Source: Nostoc parmelioides FACHB-3921
Lineage (GTDB): Bacteria; Cyanobacteriota; Cyanobacteriia; Cyanobacteriales; Nostocaceae
Assembly: GCF_014696625.1 (NCBI RefSeq)
Contig: NZ_JACJQL010000012.1
Coordinates: 62,001 to 126,000, forward strand
DNA: 64,000 bases
Direction of reading: 5' to 3'
The position numbers and the translations under genes are program-made. This document shows positions 7,932-16,898 of the stretch, in pieces (position 1 is the first letter of the stretch; every line of letters begins with the position of its first letter). The notes beneath the pieces are model-generated. The model ran no database searches and was not told the DNA's origin. It saw nothing but the letters and a program-made list of their open reading frames with translations.

Positions 7932-9794
7932 TTAAAAAATTAAGTCTAAAAACTGGACTCCCCAGAAAGGCCAAGTTACCCATGCGCCCAAAACACCTAC
8001 GCCTAACAAAACGGTGAAGGCATAAAATTGAGTTTGCCCAGACGTACTATATTTCAGACCCTCACCACCCAACAACGAAAACAAACCTACCAAATTCACA
8101 ATGCCATCGACTACGAAGCGATCAATCATATCGGCAAATTTGGAAACTTGGGCAACGCTGAAAATAATGGTTATCCGATACAAATTGGGCGTATAAAAAT
8201 CGTACGCTAGTAGGTCTTGCAAACCTTTCCAAGGTAGGCGAATTGGTTTAGGAACAATGTTGCTTAGATAGATGACACTGCTAATACTGCAACCAAAAAT
8301 GCTTGACCAGATTAACAGTAGGGCGACATCTTTATTGAGATTTGCCCAATCAGGTAAAAGTGATAAGCTTTGCAAAATTACAGGCAGATGTAAAACAAAG
8401 CCAAATAAAATCATCATTGGTAGCACCATCGGCCAATGAACTTCTGGCGATCGCTCGGTCATCTGTTTAGGTTTACCACCAAAAATTAAGCCAAATTCTC
8501 TGACTAAACTGAAGGACGTTAAAGCATTGACAGCTATGACAATTCCCACTAACCAAGGGTGAGTTCCCCACAAGCCATCGGCTAATTTCAATAATGCCCA
8601 AAAGCTACCCAAGGGGGGAAATCCAATTAAGCCCAATGTCCCAACAATGAAGGCTAACCCAGAAATAGGGCGACGTGACCACAGTCCACCAAGTTGAGTC
8701 ACATCTTGGGTAATGCTATTCCAAATAATACCGCCGGTACTCATGACCAATAACGCTGCCGATACTGCGTGGGTGAGTACTAATAACAGCGCAGCTTCAT
8801 CTTGGCGTGCGCCTACAGCAATAAACACCAAACCCATGTAAGCGCTGACAGAATAAGACAAGCAGCGTTTAACATCAATCTGGGCGATCGCAATTAAAGA
8901 ACCACCAATGGCTGTGACTGCACCAATCCCTACAATAAATGAGGAAACTACAGGCGATAGAGTTAACACTGGTTGGAGTTTAATCAGTATCCATGCACCA
9001 CTAGCAACTACCACCGAGTTCCGCAAAATCGTACTGGGAATTGGGCCCTCCATCGCTTCATCTAACCATAAATGCAAAGGAAATTGGGCGCACTTACCCA
9101 TTGGCCCGGCAACTAAAGCTAAACCCACTAGTGTAATAATTGTGGGGTCAACGTTGGCTGTCTCCGCCCATTGGGCTAGTTCTGGATAATTCCAAGTTCC
9201 CGCTAGCGGCCATAATCCCAATACACCCATCAGTAAGAACAAGTCTCCTACCCGCTTGGTTAAGAACGCATCCCTCGCGCCACTGACTACTAATGGTTGA
9301 CTGAACCATAAGCCAACTAGTAGGTAGGTTCCTAATGTGAGGATTTCCAGAATTACATAACTGAAAAACAGATTGTTGCATAAGGCTAAGGCACATAGCC
9401 CTGCTTCAAATAATCCCAGCAATGAATAAAAGCGTCCCCAACCCCAATCCATCTCCATGTAGCCGATAGCAAAAATTTGGGCAAGGAAATTTAAGCCCGC
9501 AATTACTACCATTGCGCCTACACTTATAGAAGAAATTTCTATGGCAATGGTGAGGTCTAAACCAGCAGTAGATAGCCAAGGAATAAATACTTCTTTGGGC
9601 GGATGATTCCAAGTTGCTTGTAAGGCGATCGCACTATGAACCAAGGCCAAAAATGTCATTATTAAATTTACATAACCAGCCGGTCTTGGCCCTGTTTTGC
9701 GAATGATCCCAGGCGACCAAGGTACGGCTAACAAGCCGCCAATTAGAGCATACAAAGGGACTAGCCAAACAGTCTCAAGGAGAAACTGAGCCAT
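7932..9794 (-). CDS. ndhF3: NDH-1 subunit NdhF3 (CO2-uptake form)
   Basis: This 620-residue NuoL/NdhF-type membrane subunit is the distal proton-pumping part of the CO2-uptake NDH-1 complex. Hydrophobic helices fill the protein. FSYVILEILTLGTYLLVGLW, AQFPLHLWLDEAMEGP and KRCLSYSVSAYMGLVF are the family landmarks, with the discontinuous-helix lysine and histidine positions kept. The start is the ATG at 9794. It is the first gene of the operon; the region upstream (9795-10504) must carry the promoter. In other cyanobacteria this operon is induced by low CO2 and repressed by the LysR regulator NdhR/CcmR. I could not find a convincing TCAATG-N10-ATCAAT site here. Confidence 0.92.
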   Translation of the reverse strand: MAQFLLETVWLVPLYALIGGLLAVPWSPGIIRKTGPRPAGYVNLIMTFLALVHSAIALQATWNHPPKEVFIPWLSTAGLDLTIAIEISSISVGAMVVIAGLNFLAQIFAIGYMEMDWGWGRFYSLLGLFEAGLCALALCNNLFFSYVILEILTLGTYLLVGLWFSQPLVVSGARDAFLTKRVGDLFLLMGVLGLWPLAGTWNYPELAQWAETANVDPTIITLVGLALVAGPMGKCAQFPLHLWLDEAMEGPIPSTILRNSVVVASGAWILIKLQPVLTLSPVVSSFIVGIGAVTAIGGSLIAIAQIDVKRCLSYSVSAYMGLVFIAVGARQDEAALLLVLTHAVSAALLVMSTGGIIWNSITQDVTQLGGLWSRRPISGLAFIVGTLGLIGFPPLGSFWALLKLADGLWGTHPWLVGIVIAVNALTSFSLVREFGLIFGGKPKQMTERSPEVHWPMVLPMMILFGFVLHLPVILQSLSLLPDWANLNKDVALLLIWSSIFGCSISSVIYLSNIVPKPIRLPWKGLQDLLAYDFYTPNLYRITIIFSVAQVSKFADMIDRFVVDGIVNLVGLFSLLGGEGLKYSTSGQTQFYAFTVLLGVGVLGAWVTWPFWGVQFLDLIF

Positions 9795-10007
9795 GAACTT
9801 ACCTCTAGATTTGTCACAAAAAATTAAAGTATTTCGGAGTTAACTTGTGTAAATCCGAATTAATACAACTATCGTAAATAAGGCAAATTTATCTTTGCTT
9901 AATATTCTTCTTAGCTTACCGTTATCTGTATCAAAAAGGAATTACCAATTAAAATAAATCAACGATATCTACTCTAATTAATTCTTATATGTTGGAGAAA
10001 TTAATAA

Positions 10008-10033
10008 AATACATAGATTTTTATCTATGTATT
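10008..10033. other. perfect hairpin in the ndhF3 upstream region
   Basis: Arms 10008-10018 (AATACATAGAT) and 10023-10033 are exact inverted copies around TTTT. It is about 215 bases upstream of the ndhF3 start. It could be an operator-like dyad or a transcript hairpin; there is no direct evidence for either. Confidence 0.5.
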
Positions 10034-10189
10034 CTATGAGACATTTCACAGCAATACAAGGATACTATTCAACGTTGCGACCATTAGCACTAGATGCGGA
10101 CATCCTAGAGTACTTGCGTAATGGGAGAGTGAATGAGACTAAGCACTTGGTGAACAACAAAAAATAAATTATCCGAAATTGTTGGTTTG

Positions 10190-10253
10190 GTAGGGTGCCT
10201 CAGTATGAATAAGATTTGAGTATAGTTAGGTTTTATCTTACTGACGCACCTAC
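10190..10253. repeat. MITE-like element with inverted ends
   Basis: The ends GTAGGGTGCCTCAGTA (10190-10205) and TACTGACGCACCTAC (10239-10253) are inverted copies with small differences, enclosing about 33 AT-rich bases. A matching single end (about 22 bases, one mismatch over the aligned part) occurs at 11843-11864. No coding capacity. Confidence 0.5.
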
Positions 10254-10504
10254 ACTGTAGATATTTTCTTATCTGTAAGTTCCTTGGCTGAGGTGTTAAG
10301 GTGCAAAGCAAATATAGAATAATTCGTAATACCCTATAGAAAGTAAACTATTGGCGTGTTAAGCCTTAAATTGTGAATTAGGGGTAGGTTGGATTGAGGC
10401 TTTGCGAAACCTAACACCACAACCAAAGTGGAATTTACTAACATCAACCCAACTTATAACTTTGCAACATTTTAGTTTTGCCACGCTACTACATATATTT
10501 AATA

Positions 10505-11338
10505 ATGACGACTTACACTTTACAAGCGAGCCGCGAATGGTGGTCACAAAGATGGCTTGATTTACTAGATTCTTATCGCTTTAAAAAACGCTTAGAACGA
10601 GCGCGGATATATTCTCGTCAAGGTAATGTTTTGAGTATCGAGTTCAAAGGTGCAAAAGTATTAGCTAAAGTGCAGGGTAGTGAAGAGGAGCCGTATAAAG
10701 TATCCCTATCACTTGATCCATTTAGTGATGAGCAGTGGGGTTATGTGATTGAAACTATGTCCCAAAAAGCTGTTTTCGCTGCCAAGCTATTAGCTGGAGA
10801 AATGCCCCAAAATATTGAGGAAGTATTTACAAGTAATGGGCTTTCATTATTTCCTTTCACTTTGTCTGATGTCCATAGTAAATGCTCCTGCCCTGATAAA
10901 GCCAACCCTTGTAAACACATTGGTGCAGTCTACTATCAATTAGGAGACAGATTCAGTGAAGATCCATTTGTATTGTTTCAATTACGTGGACGAAATAAAG
11001 AAAAAATTATCCGCGATTTAAGACAATTACGTAATGCAAAAATTGAACCTGAAATAACAGAAGAATCTGAGCCTCAACAGCAAATTCTTCGGACTCAATC
11101 GAATATTAAATTAGATTCTTGCTGGCAATATAACGAACCACTCGAATCATCATTAGTTGTGATTGCTCCCTCAACTGGTGAAACAGTGTTAGATGTATTG
11201 GGAGCAGTTCCTCTAGTAAAAGATGAAGAAAGTTCAACAAATTTAAATTCTAGCGATGTAGTCATGAAATATTTAGCAACCTTGTACAAAGAAGTTGGAC
11301 AGAAGGCCATGTTAGCGGCGATGAATGTGGGCAGTTAA
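10505..11338 (+). CDS. SWIM zinc-finger protein
   Basis: This 277-residue protein has a SWIM zinc finger at C126-x-C128-x6-C135-x-H137 (CSCPDKANPCKH), followed by IGAVYYQLGD. SWIM domains bind DNA or proteins and in cyanobacteria often sit beside an SNF2-type helicase gene; no helicase is in this window. The frame also allows a TTG at 10478, but the ATG at 10505 opens the conserved N-terminal YTLQASREWWSQRWLDLLDSY. The region before the finger (about residues 40-110) is alpha/beta, and the region after residue 155 is charged and less conserved. Its role is unknown; helicase partnership is inferred from family context. Confidence 0.85.
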   Translation: MTTYTLQASREWWSQRWLDLLDSYRFKKRLERARIYSRQGNVLSIEFKGAKVLAKVQGSEEEPYKVSLSLDPFSDEQWGYVIETMSQKAVFAAKLLAGEMPQNIEEVFTSNGLSLFPFTLSDVHSKCSCPDKANPCKHIGAVYYQLGDRFSEDPFVLFQLRGRNKEKIIRDLRQLRNAKIEPEITEESEPQQQILRTQSNIKLDSCWQYNEPLESSLVVIAPSTGETVLDVLGAVPLVKDEESSTNLNSSDVVMKYLATLYKEVGQKAMLAAMNVGS

Positions 11339-11436
11339 TAATAGTTAATTATCAACAGGTTATTCATAAAACAAAAATCAAATTTTTGTAGTGTTGGACG
11401 CACATTCTGAGATGATTGGTCACACAAAAGATAATC

Positions 11437-11513
11437 TCCGCTTAGTGCCTAATGCCCCGTGTTATGCGGCGATGCGTGATAGGAAAGCTATCATAAAACG
11501 GCAACTAAGCGGA
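11437..11513. other. nested inverted repeats, possible structured RNA or repeat element
   Basis: TCCGCTTAGT at 11437-11446 pairs with ACTAAGCGGA at 11504-11513. Inside lies a second hairpin, TGATAG/CTATCA (11477-11493), with a GAAAG loop. It lies between the SWIM gene and the convergent PCP_red gene. It could be a terminator region, a small RNA or a remnant repeat; I cannot decide. Confidence 0.35.
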
Positions 11514-11539
11514 AATAACATCCACACTACTTTTTGTCT

Positions 11540-11773
11540 TTACTGTCCAAACTCTAATCTGGCTTGTTCTACTAACTCTGGTGTGACTATCTCCTGTTGT
11601 GCTTGACGTGCCAACTGCTCAATTCTTGCTTTGGCTTGAGAGCGCGCAAAAAAGGGAATATTTTTTAACTTTGTCTTGGCTTCTGATGTCCAGCGCAAAT
11701 TATCTGTAAAATTGTATTCGCTCATATCACTTACATCCCCTTCTGAATCAAAAATTTTGGTAGCCTTGGCCAT
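11540..11773 (-). CDS. stand-alone PCP_red-domain protein
   Basis: This 77-residue protein matches the small helical domain at the C-terminus of protochlorophyllide reductase subunit ChlB/BchB (PCP_red). It shows [20 protein letters not shown], then RIEQLARQ and [10 protein letters not shown], with the usual W..A...L..IP.F.R pattern. As a free-standing gene it lacks the catalytic oxidoreductase part, so it cannot be the enzyme itself. Similar short proteins occur in cyanobacteria without a firm function; a pigment-related role is only a suggestion. The start is the ATG at 11773. It stands alone, convergent with the SWIM gene. Confidence 0.75.
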   Translation of the reverse strand: MAKATKIFDSEGDVSDMSEYNFTDNLRWTSEAKTKLKNIPFFARSQAKARIEQLARQAQQEIVTPELVEQARLEFGQ

Positions 11774-11863
11774 ATCAAGCCAGCAATAAAAGTTAACTAA
11801 GATGACTGTAAATTATCTGATCAGGGACTTCCAGATAAAAAATATTCATACTGATGCACCCTA

Positions 11864-12068
11864 CTAACTGTCAATTTGGAATAATTTATTGTTTGGTGTT
11901 CTTTCGATCAACGCTTCTACATCAGTTTCATATAAATTGGATTGTTTTACAATCAGGCGCTCATCTATAGCTGTTGAGGGTTGACGGTTGACCTTTCTGT
12001 TGGCCACGAGAGGCTGCGCCAATAACAACACTCGCTAACAAATTCTTAACCATAGACGTTGAACTCAT
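11864..12068 (-). pseudogene. small frameshifted gene remnant
   Basis: On the minus strand an ATG at 12068 starts MSSTSMVKNLLASVVIGAAS and runs 35 codons to a TGA at 11961-11963. A second frame takes over from about 11990 and reads DERLIVKQSNLYETDVEALI to a stop at 11864-11866. The switch lies next to a heptamer tandem (GTCAACC GTCAACC, complement of 11978-11991). The simplest reading is one short gene whose frame was shifted at the repeat. The rest of the 427-base gap 11774-12200 shows nothing more. It resembles no family I know. Confidence 0.35.
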
Positions 12069-12200
12069 AATTGAGTTAAAAACATGTTCAGTAAAACCAA
12101 GTTTTACTTGTACTTGGTGTAATACTTATCAGATTGTGCTGTGAGTTTTATGCCCTGTCTGCCTTTGTGAAATCAAGTCTACTGGGGCAAAATAGAAAAC

Positions 12201-13553
12201 ATGACGATTGAATCTAATTCCTCAAATTCACCAACCCCAGATTCTACACCTGAACACGACTTGCAACCCGATGACTTTGATGGTGGTGCAGGTGAAAATC
12301 ACTTAACCTCAGAAGCATTAGCAGCACAACAAGCTCTAGCTGCTATTTCTTCCCTACAATCACCGCAAAACACAGCCATATTGAAACAAGCCCGTTCTGG
12401 TTTTCAGCCACGTCCTCAGCCTCCAGTTATAGTCAAACCAAGGGCGTTGTTAATTACTGTAGTGGGAATGACCATTACTATTATTGGCATTGCACTCAAT
12501 AGCTGGATTATTGGTGTTGTGGGTACGCTACTGACATTGCTGCTATCGTTGGCGATGCTTTTGCCTTGGGTGTTGTATGTCATTGATGAGTGGTTTACAT
12601 CCCAGGATAAAAATTTGTTTGTGGCTTTTGTGGGGCTAATCGTAGCGTTCGTTGGCTGCTTGAGGTTTAGTGGTGTAGGCGATCGCCTGCTACAGTGGGG
12701 ACGAAAGGTCAACTGGGAAGCTTCCGGTACTCTGGCGGAATGGTTTGGTGCTTTGGGACAAATTGCGATCGCTATTATTGCAGTTTACGTGGCGTGGCGA
12801 CAATACGTCATTTCTAAGGACTTGACAATTCAACAAAACTTGTTAACCGTCCAACAAAATATCATCACCCAACAACAGACCATCGATTCCTATTTCCAAG
12901 GCGTTTCCGATTTGGTTCTAGATGAAGAGGGATTACTCGAAGATTGGCCGCAAGAAAGAGCGATCGCCGAAGGGCGCACGGCGGCTATTTTTAGTAGTGT
13001 CGATGGTAGTGGTAAAGCCAAAATTCTCCGTTTCCTCTCCCGTTCCAAGTTACTCACACCCCTAAAACGCGATCGCCGTTTGGGTAGAGCAATTCTCAAC
13101 GGTGTTGGCGGTTATGCTGAAGACCGACTAGAAGGGGTGCGCGTCATCGATTTAGGTGTGATGTTGGCGGGGTCTGACCTATCTCAAACAGATTTACGTT
13201 GGACTGACCTTAGTGAAGCCAATCTTGTCCGTGCGAATCTAAGCGGTTGTGATTTGGTCAAAGCCAACCTTTCCCGAACTATTCTCTATGATGCTGACCT
13301 CACTGGTGCTGACTTAAATGGGGTTCGTCTATTTTATGGCTCAGTAGAAAAAGCATCACCCCGCAGCCGCACCGAACCACCAGACTACAGAACAGGGGAA
13401 CATACTGGCGCTGTGATCGAAAATGCCAACTTCAGCAATGTACAACGGATGTCAGAAGCTAACCGTTATTATTGCTGTGCTTGGGGTGGGGAAAAAACTA
13501 GAGCCACTATTCCTGGTGGCTGTGAAGGTATTCCTAACCTACTAGGTCGTTAA
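12201..13553 (+). CDS. pentapeptide-repeat membrane protein
   Basis: This is a 450-residue protein. Residues 1-75 are acidic, low-complexity and probably disordered. Hydrophobic segments lie at about 82-125, 138-158 and 180-202. They are followed by a Q-rich, possibly coiled stretch (about 208-232, repeated IQQNLL/VQQNII). Residues about 240-320 form a soluble block containing GLLEDWPQERAIAEGRTAAI. Pentapeptide repeats (about 322-375: SDLSQTDLRWTDLSEANLVR) form a right-handed beta helix. This arrangement occurs in cyanobacteria under the general name pentapeptide-repeat protein; no molecular function is known. The stop is 4 bases upstream of the end of the convergent coq4-like gene. Confidence 0.8.
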   Translation: MTIESNSSNSPTPDSTPEHDLQPDDFDGGAGENHLTSEALAAQQALAAISSLQSPQNTAILKQARSGFQPRPQPPVIVKPRALLITVVGMTITIIGIALNSWIIGVVGTLLTLLLSLAMLLPWVLYVIDEWFTSQDKNLFVAFVGLIVAFVGCLRFSGVGDRLLQWGRKVNWEASGTLAEWFGALGQIAIAIIAVYVAWRQYVISKDLTIQQNLLTVQQNIITQQQTIDSYFQGVSDLVLDEEGLLEDWPQERAIAEGRTAAIFSSVDGSGKAKILRFLSRSKLLTPLKRDRRLGRAILNGVGGYAEDRLEGVRVIDLGVMLAGSDLSQTDLRWTDLSEANLVRANLSGCDLVKANLSRTILYDADLTGADLNGVRLFYGSVEKASPRSRTEPPDYRTGEHTGAVIENANFSNVQRMSEANRYYCCAWGGEKTRATIPGGCEGIPNLLGR

Positions 13554-14212
13554 TTCGCAGGGAGAATAATATTTAAAGAAGTACGCACATCTGCTAGAGG
13601 CTTTTCCCACAATAGATTCCATTCCAGACCAAACAAAGGCTTGGCTTGCTTTGCCATTACCCAGCCTGTGGCGATCGCATCCATGTATGGCGTGGAAAGC
13701 TCTATATCGTAAATTACGGCTTTGAGCAAGTTTTTTGCTAGTAATGCCAACCAAAAACGACTAGCGTACAATTGCGACACATAAAAAGCTTCTAATTAGA
13801 TTTCTCCCAAAATGCTGGTATCGGCTCCAGTAACTATATGCCAGAGGTCGTGTGTCTCGGTAATATGCGTTTTGAAAAATTGATAATCATTGTCTATTTC
13901 GTGGGACTGTAAAGGCTGCAAATTATTTTGCAGCATCTGGTCAGCATAGACATATCCCAAAGTGTCAGTTGGCAATTGATGGAGTTTTGGTAAATCCACT
14001 ACACCTAATTGTGGACGTTTTTGGAAAGCTTGTTTTCCCTGAGGGGTGCTAGAGAGAAAGTCAATTATCTTTTGCAAACTGTACTCATCACTTACGGTAT
14101 CAGCCAGTTTGTAAATGCAGGTGAAATCGCCATCGTATGATCTGACAAAGCTAATAAAGCTATCAATGACGCTATCTTCCCATGTTGGATCTATTTTCTC
14201 TGGAGATTGCAT
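13550..14212 (-). pseudogene. Coq4-like gene interrupted by an in-frame stop codon
   Basis: From the ATG at 14212 the frame reads 138 residues of a Coq4-type protein: LPTDTLGYVYADQM, then THDLWHIVTGADTSILGEI with the HDxxH-x11-E zinc-ligand motif. It then meets TAA at 13796-13798. The same frame continues without shift as LEAFYVSQLYASRFWLALLA and on to 13550, matching the C-terminal half expected of Coq4. In total 221 codons would give the normal family length. One base change in a CAA, AAA or GAA codon would create the TAA. Coq4 in other organisms supports quinone biosynthesis. The gene is thus broken, read through, or the base is an error. The two pieces could also be made as separate chains. 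Confidence 0.8.
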
Positions 14213-14228
14213 AGTAAAAAACCTTTAT

Positions 14229-14999
14229 TTACTCACTTTCAGGTAAAGTAAGAATTTCTACGCCATCATCTGTAACTACGATGGTGTGTTCAAACTGGGC
14301 TGATAGCTTGCGATCACGTGTTACGGCTGTCCACCCATCACCGAGCATTTCAACTTCGTAAGTCCCTTCATTAATCATTGGCTCAATGGTAAATACCATC
14401 CCTGGACGCAAGCGTTTGCCTTTTCCTCGTATACCGTAGTGGGGTACATCTGGTGCAGTGTGGAAAATATTACTAATACCATGTCCCACAAAGTCGCGCA
14501 CCACAGAGAAGCCCTCAGCCTCAGCATACTCTTGAATCGCCGCCCCGATATCACCTATCTTTGCCCCTGGTTTTACTTCTGCAATCCCTAAATGTAAACA
14601 CTCTTGCGTTACTTCCACCAGTTTCTTGGTTTTGGGAGCAGCATTACCTACAATAAAGGTTTTGGATGTGTCGCCGTGGTAGCCATCAACAATTGGTGTC
14701 ACATCGATGTTAATGATGTCACCATCTTTAAGAATCTGCTTGGCGTTGGGAATACCGTGACAGATCACTTCATTGACGCTGGTACAAATTGACTTGGGGA
14801 AACCCTTATAACCCAGAGGAGCGCTTTTAGCTCCATGTGCTTGTGTCCAGCGTTCAGCTTCATCATTCAGTTCCAGAGTACTCACCCCTGGCTTCACCAA
14901 TGGCTCAAGATGTTGCAGAAGTTTAGCCGCCAAGCGTCCCGCTTGCCGCATTTTTTCTATTTCTCTTTGGGATAAGATAACGATGAACTCGGTTTTCAT
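14229..14999 (-). CDS. map: type I methionine aminopeptidase
   Basis: This 256-residue enzyme removes N-terminal methionine from new proteins. Pita-bread fold landmarks are all present: the histidine in NEVICHGIPN, the metal-binding aspartates in NIDVTPIVDGYHGDTSKTF, the histidine in VGHGISNIFH, and the glutamates in MVFTIEPMI and SAQFEHTIVV. There is no N-terminal zinc-finger extension, so it is the short bacterial form. The start is the ATG at 14999. It lies between bvdR (5 bases upstream) and the broken coq4-like gene (16 bases downstream), all on the minus strand, so the three are probably co-transcribed. Confidence 0.95.
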   Translation of the reverse strand: MKTEFIVILSQREIEKMRQAGRLAAKLLQHLEPLVKPGVSTLELNDEAERWTQAHGAKSAPLGYKGFPKSICTSVNEVICHGIPNAKQILKDGDIINIDVTPIVDGYHGDTSKTFIVGNAAPKTKKLVEVTQECLHLGIAEVKPGAKIGDIGAAIQEYAEAEGFSVVRDFVGHGISNIFHTAPDVPHYGIRGKGKRLRPGMVFTIEPMINEGTYEVEMLGDGWTAVTRDRKLSAQFEHTIVVTDDGVEILTLPESE

Positions 15000-15004
15000 G
15001 AAAT

Positions 15005-15994
15005 TTAATTTAGCTTATCTGTCAAAAATATAGTTATTCCCATCTGTGCGGCTCTTTGAGCAGCATCAGCAACTCTTAGGGTATACAAGCTTTCTTCCGG
15101 GGTGACGTACAAAGGAGCGCCATCAAAGATATGGTCTAACACCATACTTGTGTCTTTGGCAAATAATCCCCGACGAGTACCCAGTTCTACAGGTGTGCTT
15201 TCCCCTGATTGGATGAAAAATCCTGTGTCCCCGTCAAAAATTAAAGCACCATTGTCACCATGAACTTCAAACTTGCGTTCTGATTGCCACAAACTTTCAC
15301 CTTTACCGTAAATCACTTGGGCTAATAATCCACTAGTAAAGCATAGTTGAGTCATGCAAAAACAGGTCTGGTAGTATTCTGGTTCTATTTCCCAATACCG
15401 TTGATGGCAGTTAACTGTAAAGACTTGACCAAATAAATCTATCAGCCGATGTAACCGGGAAAGTGCGCCAATTAAGGGAAAGCCAAACATTTCATGGTTA
15501 TAAGTCCACTTGCGGGGTGCAGGGTTTTGAGGATTGATGGTGCTGTAGCGTACGTAAAAAAGATGACCTACTTTATCTAGATTTTGCTTTAAGGCTTGAT
15601 GTAAGCCACCTAAAAGTTCAATATGTTCGACATGGAGTAATTTTTGCTGTGCTTTGGCTAAGGCTACTAGTTCTTCTGCTTCCGTCAAGTCTACAGATAA
15701 GGGATATTCTACAATTACGTGTTTGCCAGCAGTGAGGGCAGCACGGGCGATCGCTCCATGATCACGATTGATTGTACAAATGACTACTAAATCTATATCT
15801 TCGCGCTCTACTAACTGTTGCCATCCAGTTATCACTTCAGTTTGGTAATCTTGCGCGAAAGTCTGGGTTCTCTCCAGTGTACTACCAGCTATGGCGACTA
15901 GGTGCGATCGCTCATCATCTAAAAAGGCTTCTGCCCGTAGTTTGGCTGCATACCCAGTCCCAACTATACCCACACGTATTTTTGCTTCTGCCAA
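15005..15994 (-). CDS. bvdR: biliverdin reductase BvdR
   Basis: This 329-residue Gfo/Idh/MocA-fold oxidoreductase reduces biliverdin to bilirubin with NADPH. The Rossmann motif GIVGTGYAAK is at the N-terminus, AGKHVIVEYPL marks the domain hinge, and LLHVEHIELLGG, NPAPRKWTYNHEMFGFPL and VIYGKGE match what I remember of the Synechocystis enzyme almost segment for segment. No ATG is available: the start is the TTG at 15994, with GGAGG 6 bases upstream, and the frame is closed by TAA just before. In cyanobacteria this enzyme has been linked to phycobiliprotein synthesis. It is followed 5 bases later by map. Confidence 0.88.
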   Translation of the reverse strand: MAEAKIRVGIVGTGYAAKLRAEAFLDDERSHLVAIAGSTLERTQTFAQDYQTEVITGWQQLVEREDIDLVVICTINRDHGAIARAALTAGKHVIVEYPLSVDLTEAEELVALAKAQQKLLHVEHIELLGGLHQALKQNLDKVGHLFYVRYSTINPQNPAPRKWTYNHEMFGFPLIGALSRLHRLIDLFGQVFTVNCHQRYWEIEPEYYQTCFCMTQLCFTSGLLAQVIYGKGESLWQSERKFEVHGDNGALIFDGDTGFFIQSGESTPVELGTRRGLFAKDTSMVLDHIFDGAPLYVTPEESLYTLRVADAAQRAAQMGITIFLTDKLN

Positions 15995-16014
15995 AGCTGC
16001 CTCCGACTCTTAAT

Positions 16015-16811
<797 letters not shown>

Positions 16812-16835
16812 GAGTCAAGTTAGCTTGGACAATAT

Positions 16836-16886
16836 AGGCTAGAGGCTAGCAGCTACAAACTAGTCCCTAGCCTTTCTCTTTTTTTA
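16836..16886 (+). terminator. petF intrinsic terminator
   Basis: AGGCTAGAGGCTAG (16836-16849) pairs with CTAGTCCCTAGCCT (16860-16873), with two mismatched positions inside, followed by TTCTCTTTTTTT. It lies 24 bases after the petF stop and may also serve the convergent SpoIID-like gene. Confidence 0.75.
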
Positions 16887-16898
16887 TCTGGAAGTTTC

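Larger units (their letters stand above)
9795..10504. other. divergent intergenic region upstream of ndhF3
   Basis: These 710 bases separate ndhF3 (minus) and the SWIM gene (plus). They hold a perfect 11-base stem with a TTTT loop at 10008-10033, a small element with inverted ends at 10190-10253, and a stretch around 10385-10415 resembling the TAGGTTGG/AACCTAAC repeats common in Nostoc. No coding frame there looks real. Promoters for both genes must lie here but I cannot place them. Confidence 0.6.

Noticed and set aside
9795..10504. NdhR/CcmR operator upstream of ndhF3
   Set aside because: Expected from other cyanobacteria, but no sequence close to TCAATG-N10-ATCAAT was found by eye.
11391..11606. 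71-codon frame between the SWIM and PCP_red genes
   Set aside because: It runs through the nested stem-loops and into the PCP_red gene; composition is not protein-like.
12201..13553. Quinolone-resistance-type pentapeptide protein
   Set aside because: The repeat block is short and preceded by membrane segments; it lacks the Qnr/MfpA length and form.
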